From the NCBI GenBank assembly GCA_032622095.1, contig CP136066.1, positions 191,136,816 through 191,200,815 on the forward strand: a stretch of DNA of 64,000 nt. Reading direction: 5' to 3'. Position 1 is the stretch's first letter. Each line of letters begins with the position of its first letter. Position numbers and translations under genes: made by a program. Shown here in pieces: positions 11,157 to 22,734 of this stretch. The notes beneath the pieces are model-generated. The model saw only the letters and a list, made by a program, of their open reading frames with translations, ran no database searches and had not been told where the DNA came from. The DNA is from Siphonodentalium dalli (taxonomy: Eukaryota > Mollusca > Scaphopoda > Gadilida > Siphonodentaliidae).

Positions 11157-12035
11157 CCTTTATTTATTACACGCCCGCATAAATTTGGTTCGCCAAATCT
11201 GATTAAAACACACAAAATTAATGCATGAAAGTCCCGATGTGGAGAAAGATCAACCATAAAAAATTCAGTCTAGATAAGTAAGCGACGCAACGTCAAGCAG
11301 ATGTCTTGTCAACAATTTCCTTTGGCGTGTGCTACATGTCAGATCTTTGTTCCGATCTTTATGAAATTTGTCATGAATGTTGACATTGACATGTAGATGG
11401 GAACGAGTCATTTTAGGATCATTCGGCCAAAAACATGGTCGCTGGTGGCCATCTTGGATTTTACTCTTCGCATCACTAAATCCTTTGACACATCCTACAA
11501 ACTACATCTCTGATCCGATCATCACCAAACTGATAATAAAGGAGTTGTTGCTGCAATTGCTGCCCTTACTGTAGTTAATATTGTTCATTCATTTACCTTG
11601 TCATTCCATTTCTACTTCCACCAATATTTATTTTTTGGTCTCGTAGACATTTCAATTGGCACCTTTCCTAATTCCTCCATTTACTGTCAACCATTAAATT
11701 ATTCCCCTACATAAGTTGAGCTACAGTGTCATTGACACTTTCATTAATTTACGTCTTCAATGGAAATCGCGCAGATTTCTAGTAATATTTTTTCAACTAA
11801 GGCCAATAAAAATAAATTGCTAGATTTACATCCAACTTTTTCAGAAAAATGGGGCAGAAGGGCGAATTTTATTTTTTATATTTTATTCTTCCTAACATAA
11901 ATAGACATGGAGAGTTCTAGATATTGATGCAGTATCCTATCTTATATATTACAAGGCGATTTAGATTGCCCCTATTTTACCAAAATAGACTGATTAATGG
12001 ATCATTGAAATGTAATTTGATGATTAACCCTTCCA
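11157..12035. other. Gene-free stretch with a CCAAGATGG-type repeat
   Basis: 11400-11530 contains ATGGTCGCTGGTGGCCATCT and ACATCTCTGATCCGATCATC, the reverse complement of the repeat at 32340-32720. The rest is AT-rich with no supported gene. Confidence 0.5.
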
Positions 12036-12250
12036 CGACAGGAGCTTCCTGATTTTTTCGAAAAACCCTGTGCCATAGGGCGCCTCGCATATATAAGAGA
12101 ATGCATTGGCCTAACAATATTTACCTTGATCTTGTAAGCCAGTGCATTCTCATATATGCTAGGCTCCCTTTGGGAGACTCGCATATATAAGAGAATGCAC
12201 TGGCACAGTCTTTAATGCTGCACCAGCACAGCTCCCATCACGAAACAGTT
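12036..12250. repeat. CATATATAAGAGAATGCA repeat, copy 1
   Basis: Contains CATATATAAGAGAATGCA(T/C)TGG twice, flanking an inverted version (GTGCATTCTCATATATG), with GGGAGACTCGCATA and AATGCTGCACCAGC at the end. Copies lie at 13765-13940 and 23925-24190. The three internal half-sites let it fold in more than one way. No coding capacity. Confidence 0.75.
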
Positions 12251-12454
12251 AAGGCATGAGAACAAAAATTTGCATAAAAGATATTTAAATTAAAAAATGG
12301 AGGAGGGGACTAAACAATAGGGTCGGGAGGGGATGTAAATCAAGCAATATTTGTATATTGGCCTAATAAAGTAACTTTATACATTACATACTGCTGGATG
12401 ACTGATATGAGTCTACCTTTAGCCCTTAACTGCCCTCTGATGATGCCAGCTGGC

Positions 12455-13470
12455 TATTAGTCCAGTGCATTTATGGTTTTACCCAGAACTAATTGCAACA
12501 GAATTTTTTTTGCTGGAATTGGTACATATATAATCCATAAACAACATACTAAAAATCGGAAAAAAGGAAATTAGTGAATTTCGTGAAAAAAAATTGAGAA
12601 AATTTGGTCAAATCATCAATTTATGGATTTTCATGAATGTATATAAAATATTCAAAATTTACAAGTCCTACAAATATCATGCCTATTTTGTCGACAACAT
12701 TTTCCTGAATCCAGAACTGGAAACCATTCCCAGATTTTTAAAGTATTTTTCGAGTTGTGTCAACTTGTGTGCCTTCAAAAACATGAGTTTACTTGATTTC
12801 GGAGCCTTAATTTCGCAGAATGAGCCAAATTCCGTATTATATGGTTAATTATTTTTTTTAAATAGAGCAAAATTAATGACTTTTTCACTGTTTTAGTAAT
12901 TTCCTCACTAGATAAAACACAAAATATCATTAATATATGCATCTATGAATAAGGAGAATAATATATTCTTAAACAAAATGTGTGTTTCATTGTATAGTCA
13001 AATTTGCCTTGACACAACTCGTGTGATGAAATGCCATATTTGATGTCATGTAACTCAATAAATTAATGTCCATATGATCTGTTTTTCTCACAACATTTTG
13101 AGAATACTAGATTGAACAAATTGTTAAGGAATTTCCAAAAACATTGATGAAGAAAATAAAATTTTGGTCCTATGAACTCTTAGTCTAGCCTCTTTTCAGA
13201 AAATGCTATTGTGGGGCGCTTTTGTCAATTTTTAAAGATTTTTAGGTATATTTATTTGGCTCATTCTTCGAAATTGAGGCCCCAAAAATGGGCCGAAATC
13301 AGGTATTTAACTCGCATTTTCGAAGGCACACAACTCGAAAAATACTTAATGATTCTGGTTTGGTTTTCAGTACTGGGATCAGGAAATTGAGATCGACACA
13401 ATACACATGCAATTTGTAGGATTTGTGAATTTGATTTTTTTTCTCATAAATGCACTGGACAACATAATTG
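12455..13470. mobile_element. Foldback element about 1 kb
   Basis: TCCAGTGCATTTATG at 12460-12474 pairs with CATAAATGCACTGGA at 13446-13460. The inner arms (12640-12835 and 13245-13440) are inverted and diverged: both strands read a similar peptide (KSYK.H.Y.VD..FL.P.L.T), which shows common origin, not coding. The middle is AT-rich. Confidence 0.65.
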
Positions 13471-13495
13471 CAAGGCACGACGATTAATTGGCACA

Positions 13496-13535
13496 GTGCA
13501 GTCATTCGTTACATGTGTCAATAATGACTGCATGA
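13496..13535. repeat. Short palindrome beside the foldback
   Basis: GTGCAGTCATT pairs with AATGACTGCAT across about 15 bp. No promoter or terminator context. Confidence 0.5.
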
Positions 13536-13764
13536 TCGTGTGGGCTATTAGCCAGGCACTGCTAGAACTAATGCATCCTGGAGGTTCCAGCTGGGGCTCA
13601 ACCGTGTATGACCCACATAAAGCCAAAAAAAAGATACTATGTTTCCGTACATCGACCGACCCTAAAAATAACCCGCCGACCCTAAACTTTGTATTGATAT
13701 TTTGAGAAAAAGTCAAAATTAAAGCTCATAAATATTGATGATCTTTATTGTGCAAAACATCTTA

Positions 13765-13940
13765 AATATGCGAGTCTCCCATAGGGAACCTCGCACATAT
13801 AACAGAATTCATTGGCCTAACAATATATGCCTTGACCTTGTAAGTAAGTGTATTCTCTTATATGTGCGAAGCTCCATATGGGAGACTCGCATATATAATA
13901 TAATGCACTAGCACATGGTATTTAATGCTGCACCAGCTTC
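13765..13940. repeat. CATATATAAGAGAATGCA repeat, copy 2
   Basis: Same order of blocks as copy 1: GAGTCTCCCATAGGGAACCT, CATTGGCCTAACAATAT, TTGTAAGTAAGTGTATTCTC, GGGAGACTCGCATATAT and AATGCTGCACCAGC. Confidence 0.75.
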
Positions 13941-14334
13941 GAATGTATGGAATAAAGAAATCTGATACGTATGAATAGTGCACAAAAGAAGAGTAGTGTG
14001 TTCTTGAATTAATCAAAGATTAACATAAAAGCCAATTGAAATGTCATGATATGGCACAAATATAGTCCAGCAATCTCATCTACAAGTGGGAAAGAAAGTA
14101 ACGTTTTGTGACATTTCTATTGATTTTGCAGGTGAAACATTTACAAGTCTTGCATTTCATATCCGGGTAGGAGAGAGAACAATTTCCGGAATTGTGAAAC
14201 ACACAACTAGGGTCATATATAACAACCTGAAAGAAAGATATTTGAAGGTAATAAGCAGACACAAATAAATAGTGGTGTTTGCAATATTATTGTGACATCA
14301 GTGGTCCACATCACAGTCATCTCTTTAATTATAT

Positions 14335-14560
14335 GACGGCCTTCGCTGCAGGAATAGGTGTTAAATTAGTTACATCCACAACCACCATATAAACAGAAAG
14401 AATATTATATAATAGGCAGATATTGTTCTTATACCAATCACAAATTTGCCAATGGCGAACATAATTCACATTTGGCAAAAGTTTTGGCAAGTCACTTTTT
14501 AATTCCTCACGAAAGTTGAAAAATATTGGTCAATCATTACCATTCATTTCAGGAAACTCT
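14335..14560 (+). repeat. AACAGAAAGAATATTA repeat, copy 1
   Basis: Shares AACAGAAAGAATATTA, TTGTTCTTATACCAATCA and AAAT with 52370-52560 and 58865-59040. It lies inside the HARBI1 intron. No coding capacity. Confidence 0.6.
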
Positions 14561-15201
14561 TACAATATAATTATATTAGTGGTATTCTATAAGGTCTAGG
14601 AAAAAGCATTTAATGTGATGGTGGTGGTGTTTACGTAGCTAATCCGCTTGTAATGTGCCATTCTGATGAAGAAACCCTTCTAAACAAAATATTTTCATTT
14701 GGCAAATTAGTTGGCGAAAGTAAATTTTGATCCACCACGAACCCTGAATACATACCAAATATGGACTATTACTATGAGTTCTAAGTAGACACCAAATTAG
14801 GGGTTTTACAATCATCGTAGAAAGAGCGAATCTAAATACAGAAATGGCGCAGTATCGTGACTGCTTATAAACAACCACTGAGCGTTTTGCGAGAAACTAG
14901 TCGACCTGTATTTTCTCAGACACAAAGCGTGTTTTGTGAATAATATCGCATTTATATCATCATTATGCAATTATATTAGTATATTCTTGAGAAAGCGATC
15001 ATAATTTGATAAATTTTATTTCTAAATTATAACCTACAACAAAGGCCGCCCGTCCTGATTTTCATGATTACTAATAACTATTTTGTGAATAAAATAAAGA
15101 TAAAATTGTCTATAAGGGTATGATAAAGTAGTTTATTCCAATTGTAATTCATATATAAAATTTATATTAATTTTATTTTATACTCTTCTATAGCTAGTAA
15201 A

Positions 15202-15478
15202 CTATGGTTGAATTTGATATTTAAATAGTGTGGTCTGCATTTCCTGTCTGCAGTGAATGCTGGTTTCTGGGTCCAATTTTCTCAGACACTTGGCTATATA
15301 AATGCCAAATGCTCCATTGTCATCTTCGTCACCATTTGAAGCTAACGATCCTGACAGTTGCCTCAACTCCTCATTATCTCGCCGCTTCGCCCTAGATTTT
15401 GGTATGCATTTAAGTTTGGCTGGAGTAGAGTTTGTTTCAGACAATATGTCATCTGCATCCAAAGTATCAATCTCCTGC
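15202..15478 (-). CDS. Terminal exon with BESS motif (MADF-BESS-like protein)
   Basis: Read on the minus strand, the exon follows a plausible acceptor (CATTTCTGCGATGCAG) and is open for about 92 codons to a stop at 15202. It has an acidic-Ser/Thr start (EIDTLDADDILSETNSTP), a basic stretch (KSRAKRRDN), then a BESS-like motif: NGAFGIYIAKCLRKLDPETS followed by HCRQEMQTTLFKYQ. BESS motifs close MADF/Myb-like DNA-binding proteins, and Harbinger elements carry such a second protein alongside the nuclease. It sits antisense inside the HARBI1 intron, so it is probably the partner gene of the same element. The MADF exon was not found. No internal stop in this exon. Confidence 0.6.
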
Positions 15479-16682
15479 ATCGCAGAAATGGACTTGGGAA
15501 AAAAACAAGAGATTTATTATTATTTGTTTCTCTTTTACACACTTCAATTGTAAAAGTCAGTTAATTTTATAATATCCCTCTTAAAGTGATGTGAAACACT
15601 CCAGTAAGGTGATCAATTATAAATGGAGAAAAATCTTGTTCAAAATAGTAATTTCACAAATATTATATTAAATTGACAATACCGTCAATCTTATATCTTA
15701 ATTAAATGCAGTGACTCAATGGCGAATGTTTTCTATGGAATGCTATGGTCGATTTGCTTCATATTTTCGGCAATGTTAGCAGTGTGTTATTGGGATATAG
15801 AATGCATGACCCAATTGACAGGGGGTGACACCCTCTCATATAATATCCAAAACTAATTTTTCACACTTGTCCTGCAATACAATAATACATATATGTATAC
15901 TTATTTTCATATTGTAGATACCTTCAACTGAAGAAGATTGGCGAAATGTGTCACTGAATTCGAAGAAAAGTGGGATTATCCAGTGTATTGGCGCTATAGA
16001 CGGAAAACACATCGCCATTAAGCAACCATCAAATTCTGGTTCAACTTTTTACTTTACAACTATAAAAAGTTCCACAGTATAATGCTGATGGCTCTTGTTG
16101 ATGCCAATTACAGATCCCTATATATTGCTGTTGGCAGCAATGGAAGATGCGGCGATTCTGGTGTTTATACCAACGGCACCCTCTATCAGAGAATGCAGAG
16201 CAAATCGTTGGGGATTCCGGATCCCGAACCACTAAGGGGAACTGTCAACAACGTAGATTTCCACCTCGTCGGCGATGATGCCTTTGCGATGGCGAAAGTA
16301 TTGATGAAGCCTTTTTCTCACAAAACCGACAAAGTGGCACATCGATTATTTAACTACCGACTAAGCAGAACACGCAGGGTAGTTGAAAACGCATTTGGTA
16401 TTTTAGCCAATCGATTCCGGGTGTTCCGCACCACAATCTGTTTGGAACCCGAACATACAGAGTATGTTGTTCTTGTAACATGTGTGCTGCACAATTTCAT
16501 GATTGATCATCAGCCTGGTGCTCATCGCTTATGCAGACCAAGAAGATGAGCACCATATTATCACTCCTGGTAAGTGGAGGGCCTCCACTCAGAGGTTGGT
16601 AAAAATGGAGCCGACAAAATCACGTAATTGTGACACTGCTGCAAAGCAACGGAGAGAGCTGTTGGCTTTCTATTTTAGTTGA

Positions 16683-17421
16683 GATTTGGGGTCTGTTCAC
16701 TGGCAGAATAGGACGATAGCTTGAGGTGGTAAATGCAAAAGATCCCATTATTTCTAGGTTTAAACTTAATCAGCACCTATGTGGACCTCCAACATACTTC
16801 ATAGATGGGACCACACAATAACATTAATGACATGATAAAGAGAATTCCATCTGTACTGTATACAAAATCAAATGCTTATTTCATAACCAAAAGAGGTGCA
16901 AACATGATATATCCTTTTGGTATGCGGTTATTTTTTTTAATTTTCATCCCCATTATATATCCAGGAATTCAAAATCAATTGGCATGTTTTGCTCTTTATG
17001 CCTAGTCTAATAATTATTATGTGTATACATTGAAATAACAAGGCACAGGTCCCCATGCCCCCTGAAAATGTGGTTTCACTAGCCCATTTTAATTTTACAA
17101 ATCAAGCAAAATATTTGTTTTTTAGAAATGTTGATTGTATCGTGTCTTGCCTTAACTATAACATATCCTGGAAATTTGTAGAAATGCTGATTACGTCTGA
17201 ACCTAGAACTTGTGATAAACTGGGCCTAAATTCGGAGTTTGATATACCCCTACTAATTTTTATACATCTTTCTCTGAATCAATCGTGATAGTATATTCTG
17301 ATGAAATCAAGACCTGAGTATAGGGCCTGCAAGGCTTCGAGATTCAATTCGATTTGTAAATGGTGAGAAAAAAGTCCGCCTATCTGACAAATCCAACATA
17401 CAGATTCCGAAAGTTTAGTAT
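16683..17421. other. Gene-free stretch
   Basis: Two plus-strand frames of 66 and 77 codons (16805, 17055) have no motif and no splice context. Nothing supported. Confidence 0.45.
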
Positions 17422-17835
17422 TTACGCTAACCAAAAATGTAGGTCCCATAAATTCCCTCTCGAGGCGACACCTATGTCAATATTTGCCTGGCCTCGTGCC
17501 TTTGGTGAAAAGTACAATATCTGAACACATATTGCAACGCAGTTGGTGATGACAGATAACGCAAACAAAACGTCCAGTTCTACAGCAAGAACCGACATAG
17601 ATCCTGATGTTTTCGGCATAATGTAAATAAGACTGATGTAGATGGAATAAGACAGCATTATCGAAACCTTCTCGGAAGCTGTTGGTATTTCAAATGCGAA
17701 TTAATTGGCCAACGGAAGCAGAACGATTGACGTTGTTACGGTGATGACGTAAACAGTCGACTTTTGTTTGATGTTCAAGGTCACGGCAACTCCAGTGTCG
17801 CCTATCTCTTCCACCGTTACATCACACTAAGCCTA
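17422..17835 (-). pseudogene. Cys-loop ligand-gated ion channel fragment (TM1-TM3)
   Basis: On the minus strand from about 17830: EEIGDTGVAVTLNIKQKSTV (pre-TM1 strand), VYVITVTTSIVLLPLAN (TM1), a TAA at 17701-17703, then FAFEIPTASEKVSIMLSYSI, IYISLIYIMPKTSG (TM2 and the TM2-TM3 loop) and ELDVLFALSVITNCVAICVQ (TM3), running into a cytoplasmic-loop-like tail. SEKVS is the usual start of TM2 and lines the pore entrance. This order matches nicotinic-type Cys-loop receptors of invertebrates. The in-frame stop between TM1 and TM2, and the lack of the ligand-binding domain and TM4 nearby, point to a decayed gene piece. An intron at the stop is possible, but I see no clean splice pair. Confidence 0.7.
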
Positions 17836-19424
17836 CGACGGTGCATCGCCACTATGATTATGTTCGTGGAGAGGATTATTATGAATCCACAGAAATTCTG
17901 AACACTAACCGGGACCACCAAGAATTACCGTCAACCACTGAGAATCGCCACAAACTACTGGCAAATACTTATAATATAACACGCCATCATGATTTATATT
18001 TATTTTAAAAAGTATTAACTACAAATTTATAATTGTCTAGACTAATTCAAACGTGTAAAGATCGCGAAAATGACAATGCATACATATGCCGTTGCATATT
18101 ATATACATGTATATAGACGGTTTGTGCTGATTACCAATAGTCCATAGTGTGTCTGTGGCGATTCATAGTCGAAAATAGTGCTGTTTGGATAAAACTGCCC
18201 ACATGATGCTGATTACATCATAACGCGCACTGATCCTCTCCACTCGTGATTTCGGTGTAGTGGGTCACCGTGAATCACTATCAGAAACCCCCCCCCCCCC
18301 CCCGATGTTGAGAGTTTTGATTATCATACATTCTTTGCGTGCTGTATACGTTTTTTAAGAATATTGTATTTGGTCTTCGAGTTTGAGAACCATTTATATC
18401 ATAAATTAAAAATATGTTTTAGTTATTGATATAGTATTTCCCCATGTATATTCTACAAGAAAGAATAAGGCAAAAGCGCATATTTCAGTCCAACGAAATC
18501 AAATGTTATATGCACTCTGATCCACCCAGACAGAACAATCAATTTACGCCAGTGTAAAAAAGATATGGTGGTCATTTGGGATTTTGGTATAACCTATAAC
18601 CTAGAGCCCATTTCAGCCCATATGTCATTGATCAGCAGGAATGACTCAAATTAAGTTCCCTCTCGCTATCATCGTATACATACATGTTTGATATGCATAC
18701 CGAAACAGCATTCGTGAACAAGTGACTTACAGTTGTCACATGCCAAATACCCCCAGCGAACCGAACCGAATATCAAAACAATTACGTAATATATGTTCAA
18801 GTTATCTCGTTATCGTGATCAAAATTCACGAATATGAACTAATAAAGGGCCGATGTTAGAACTCGGTCAAGATATTGTTGAGCAAGTCTCATTTACCTCT
18901 TATCAGCAAAATCAGTCGATATTTGGTCACGTTATCGCGCCATCGCCAATCAGTGGCCACACGATTCCCGCGGACCGCCCGTTCGCGACCGTCCTCACCA
19001 AACTATAGGTCGGAGTTCTTGAAAAATCCATTTGGAAAGATCAGGAATATTTTGTTTCAAATCGTGCGTCCAGGCTAATATCGCGTTGGAAGCCTTCGTA
19101 CACCGGCGATAATAAGAATTATAGCCACTTCCGAAGGTGTCATGTCAAAATATATATATATAGCAATCGTTCTAAAATGAAATCTGGATTGGGGTATTCA
19201 AACTAAATATGTGTGAGAGAGTTGATCAACACTAGCCCGACTCAAATATATCACATGTTCTGAATAGAAGCACATCGGATTCGAAGTATTGTAGTTTTGT
19301 CCCATATTTGTGGATGATGGTGAATGCCATACAATATCGGGGTTATTATAATCTGAATTATGCTCTACGAACCTAAATGTGGCATTAAAACAGTCGTTTA
19401 GTAGCGTATTCATTTCACAAATAA
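17836..19424. other. Gene-free stretch with C16 tract
   Basis: A run of about 16 C lies at 18288-18303. Short open frames (18875-19078 plus; 19198-19413 minus) show no motif. Nothing else is supported. Confidence 0.45.
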
Positions 19425-19620
19425 GTCCGTATCGGGCGTATTTTATGCACGAAATACGCCCATATTGGCACTATTTAATCTTAACTTTTTTCATCGACAC
19501 AACTTTTACGCTCTTTATAATGTAGTTTCACTGGGACTCGCACCATTTAACGGGATTACGCTCACTATGGGCTTATTTCAGAATCAAATCCGTACAATAG
19601 GAACATATGTGAATATCTAC
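19425..19620 (+). repeat. GGGCGTATTT...AAATACGCCC repeat, copy 1
   Basis: GGGCGTATTTTATGCACGAA and ATACGCCCATATTGGCACTA flank a short spacer, then TTTTTTCATCGACACAACTT. Copies at 34045-34225 and 36415-36620 keep the same order and add a GGACTATTTCCATACGAAAT block. The inverted GGGCGTATTT/AAATACGCCC pair is the conserved core. Confidence 0.7.
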
Positions 19621-20125
19621 GTCAAATATGAACCAATAACGATACGTTTTCGAAGAATCGTCTGTTTCTCCACCAGCCTCTTAATAATTCAGCAGCATCA
19701 TCGCAAATTAGCAGGGCCACTTATACGAAGACTACGTCAATTTCAAGTAATTCCGGTAATAACAACGATATAATATCGGTAATATATATAACAGTAATTC
19801 ATTTGAGTCGACGATCTCTTCTGTAAACGTTCAGGTTAACAGGTTATCTTAAAATAAAATTTACTAATATAATATGAATTTACGTTATGGCTCCAGTCAT
19901 AACTAAGTTACGAATTTCCATGTACAAGACGTAATCAATTAGTTGACGGATAGTGTAACGTGTGGTGCACATCGTGTAAACGATTATGTTGATAAGGGGC
20001 GTGAACACAATCCACTCACTGACTATTCCATACAATTAATGAGTATATGGGACCATTATGCGTATAATATAACATTTATTTGATACATTTGCCTGAAAAC
20101 TATACATAAATATATCGATGGCGAA
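19621..20125. other. Gene-free stretch
   Basis: A 102-codon frame (19465-19773) overlaps the repeat above and shows no domain. I treat it as chance. Confidence 0.4.
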
Positions 20126-20295
20126 CGTTTTATTTCTGCAGTCTGGCTTACCTATCGTTTTATTTCTGCAGTCTGGCTTACCTAACGTTTTATTTCTGCA
20201 GTCTGGCTTACCTAACGTTTTATTTCTGCAGTCTGGCTTACCTAACGTTTTATTTCTGCAGTCTGGCTTACCTAACGTTTTATTTCTGCAGTCTG
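20126..20295 (+). repeat. 30-bp minisatellite, 5.7 copies
   Basis: The unit is CGTTTTATTTCTGCAGTCTG plus GCTTACCTAA. Copies are nearly identical; the second differs by T for A in CCTA(T/A)CG. Each has a PstI site (CTGCAG). Because 30 is a multiple of three, all frames stay open, giving an LFLQSGLPNV-type repeat peptide. I do not regard that as a gene. High identity implies recent expansion. Confidence 0.95.
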
Positions 20296-20950
20296 CCTAA
20301 GGGTCGATCCACACCGGGCGCGATTATAACGGCCGTTTTCTGTCGTCCGTAGCGGTTCTAAGCGTCGCGCGCGATGGTTTTGGGTAGATAATCGTTTGCC
20401 AGCATCATTTACAGGCAGGTCACAATTACAATGTTTATGGAAATCTTAATCAGAATTTGCTAAATATATATACATGTAAGAGTTTTTCCAGCTCATTTAA
20501 TTGTCAAATATAGTTTTGGAATGATGCACGGTCTTCCTAAATTATCATAGCAATTGCGTCTAATTGAATTTCATTCTATAATTCCAGTTTGTTAGTTTTT
20601 TTTATCCGGGGGGGGGGTGCAAATTGTGGGCAAATTGACTTCACAAGCTTGGAATGGATTGGGACCAAAAATTAACCAGACGATCCTGTTATTACTCATT
20701 TATCCTCATTTGCTATTCTCATTTATCCTTGCACTTCAGTTATCAGCATGTCGCTAAAGTCCCCCGCCACCTTTGTTATCGCGACGACGAATGAATGTGT
20801 CGTCTTCAAATAGGAGTACGACAGTATAAATATCCTATTTGACAGCGACCCAATTATCCTGCTGGTTTGCAGCAAAGCGAGCATAAAATCACTGCTATGA
20901 TCGCCTCGTGGTCAGCGATTCCATGTGTTAGGTCTAAATACCCTATATCC
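20296..20950. other. Gene-free stretch
   Basis: Begins with a GC-rich GGTCGATCCACACCGGGCGC block, possibly a transposon terminus by analogy to 58080-58110. A G9 tract lies at 20608-20617. Nothing coding. Confidence 0.4.
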
Positions 20951-21315
20951 CCTGTATTATTACAAAATATACTCGCGCAAATACGCACATAATCGACCTA
21001 TACAGTGAAATAGGTAGATAATGTAATTATTTGTTTCTGAAATAAGCAGATAATGGAGTCATGTCCGTTATTTCGTTTTATGGTGGGGGTCACAGCGAAA
21101 ATACATGTTAAAGAGCGTACACCTGAAAAGTCGTGAGTTGGCTTATTTGTGTCATTGTGCGCACATAATCTGCTTAGATTTGCCTCATTATGAGTCGATA
21201 CTGACTAAAACGCTCTCATTTTCAGCACATTATTGACTCAAAATGAAGCGATTCTCAGCAGGTTATCAAACTAAAACAAGTTCTATTGTAAGCAGTTAAT
21301 TCGGGAGAACAGGCT
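20950..21315 (+). repeat. TAAGCAGATAAT repeat, copy 1
   Basis: About 350 bp with GCACATAATCGACCTATA, TGAAATAAGCAGATAATGGA, ACATGTTAAAGAGCGTACAC, CACATAATCTGCTTAGA, GCTCTCATTTTCAGCACATT and a closing GTAAGCAG. Copies lie at 31740-32095, 49800-50135 and partially at 50215-50475. Internal ATAATCTGCTTA is the reverse complement of TAAGCAGATAAT, so the element can fold. No coding capacity. Confidence 0.8.
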
Positions 21316-22440
21316 GATATTCTCTCCGATCGTGTTGAAATTATTAACGAATTGAGAATATAGTTTATAAATGCAGTACATTGCGCTAGTTATTTATCCC
21401 GATAGTTTTTTTTACCTTCTGATTGTTGCTTGATTGTCATTGTACAAAATCGCACTTTCAACTTTGACCTCAACGGAGTCGTGTGTTGATTGGTACTCAC
21501 TCGAACGGACCCCTGCCCCATATGGGAGAAAATAAAGTGTTATCGCCGCAGATCTGTTGAAGGCAGAGCGACAAGAAACCAGTCACATTTCTTAATCACA
21601 TTCGGTGAAAAAAAACGTTAGTTAGGTAGGTGTTTCAATAAATATGTGGCACTAACCCTTGCTGGTCCACCATAATGGCAGGGATCCTTTCGAGTGAATG
21701 AAGGGGATCAGATATGGGGGTGGTTGAAAAGAGTGCCCATAAATTCCCGCAGAGTGACAACTGGTCAAGTTCAAGAAATTCCCCACGCAGTAATAAGGCC
21801 GGTGACACTTAACAAACACTGATAATTAACTACGGCAATGTTCTACAGTTACCATGTTCTGAATTAGTTCAAAATTCCAAATCGGATGAATAACGCCGGA
21901 GATATAGCGTATTATATGAGGTGGGACTTACTTGTTTTTAGGTGTTTAGTTTTAGGTGTTACTGATTGTACGATCTTCCCCTTAATACCATGTCGGGTTC
22001 CCCCTATATGCCTTGCATATTATCATATTAGTGTATACGCCTGCTTGCAAATCACAAAGTAAGGCACATCGAGTACTATCGACATTAACAGATCCATTCC
22101 ACACCAAATACAAAGAGGTTCCAATTCAGTTATATCTCAGTAAATGTATGGCTCGCCGTACAGATCATATATCATTTATCGTCTATGCATGTTGTTTATC
22201 GACATAAGCTGAATCCCAATCGACATCGTAAAATATACACTGGTGGAATACTACATCGAATACTACATGTATATAACACAAAATGTGTATTCGAAAAAAA
22301 TAGTAAATTATACTGGACGACAACATTACACGAATTGTGTTTTCTATCGTTTTACATCATTAGACACAAGAGCGTATACAGCTTTAGGCAACGAGTGAGC
22401 AAATTGTCGAATAGTACTACTACACTCTTAAAACAATAGG
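21316..22440. other. Gene-free stretch
   Basis: Open frames at 22013-22439 show no motif. No splice-bounded exon recognised. Confidence 0.4.
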
Positions 22441-22615
22441 TACTTCCGAGTACCTACGTATGTACTAAGCTTTGTCCCAGGGGGAGTACCAACTTTTTGG
22501 TACTCTGGAGTACCAAAAGTTTAGGTACTCTAGAGTACCAAAGTGTTTGGTACTCTGTAGTACCAACTTCTTGGTACTCTAGAGTACCAACTTGTTGGTA
22601 CTCTGGATTACCTTA
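22441..22615. repeat. GGTACTCTAGAGTACC palindrome array
   Basis: Six to seven copies of GGTACTC(T/C)(A/G)GAGTACC, or half-sites of it, lie 10-20 bp apart, separated by spacers such as AACTTGTT and AAAGTGTTT. 22524-22539 is a perfect 16-bp palindrome. The spacers also resemble one another, so this is a tandem array with a period of about 31-33 bp whose unit is itself a palindrome. Confidence 0.85.
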
Positions 22616-22734
22616 TAATTATTTAAGTTCTACCCGGGCATTGTGCATATAATATCCACCCCGCATTTATGTCACCGAATCCACGACGCTCGCGATATGA
22701 GGTGCCAAGAAATAGATGCTTTCATGATACGCCC

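Larger units (their letters stand above)
14132..16682 (+). pseudogene. HARBI1-like (Harbinger) transposase, two exons, frameshifted
   Basis: Exon 14132-14247 (acceptor ATTTTGCAG, donor GAAG|GTAATA) encodes ETFTSLAFHIRVGERTISGI up to ERYLK. Exon 15918-16682 continues in phase with IPSTEEDWRNV, so the join ERYLK|IPSTEEDW fits the family. GAIDGKHIAI carries the first Asp, VGDDAFAM the second and RRVVENAFGIL the Glu of the DDE triad. A tandem TTTAC duplication near 16048-16057 breaks the frame after SGSTFY. A second shift lies near 16515-16530, after which TPGKWRASTQRL...LLAFYFS ends at TGA 16680-16682. HARBI1-type proteins are PIF/Harbinger nucleases. The N-terminal exon was not found. Dead by two frameshifts, otherwise well preserved. 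Confidence 0.85.

Noticed and set aside
12594-13505. Two similar peptides on opposite strands (84 and 68 codons)
   Set aside because: They are the two arms of one foldback element; similarity is due to the inverted DNA.
20126-20295. CRISPR-like array
   Set aside because: Repeats are contiguous with no unique spacers; the context is animal DNA.
20118-20300. Perfect decapeptide-repeat frame (LFLQSGLPNV)
   Set aside because: Direct product of the 30-bp minisatellite; no start context, splice sites or flanking coding sequence.
22441-22615. CRISPR-like or tRNA-like structure in the GGTACTC array
   Set aside because: Spacers resemble each other and are short; no cloverleaf or A/B box.
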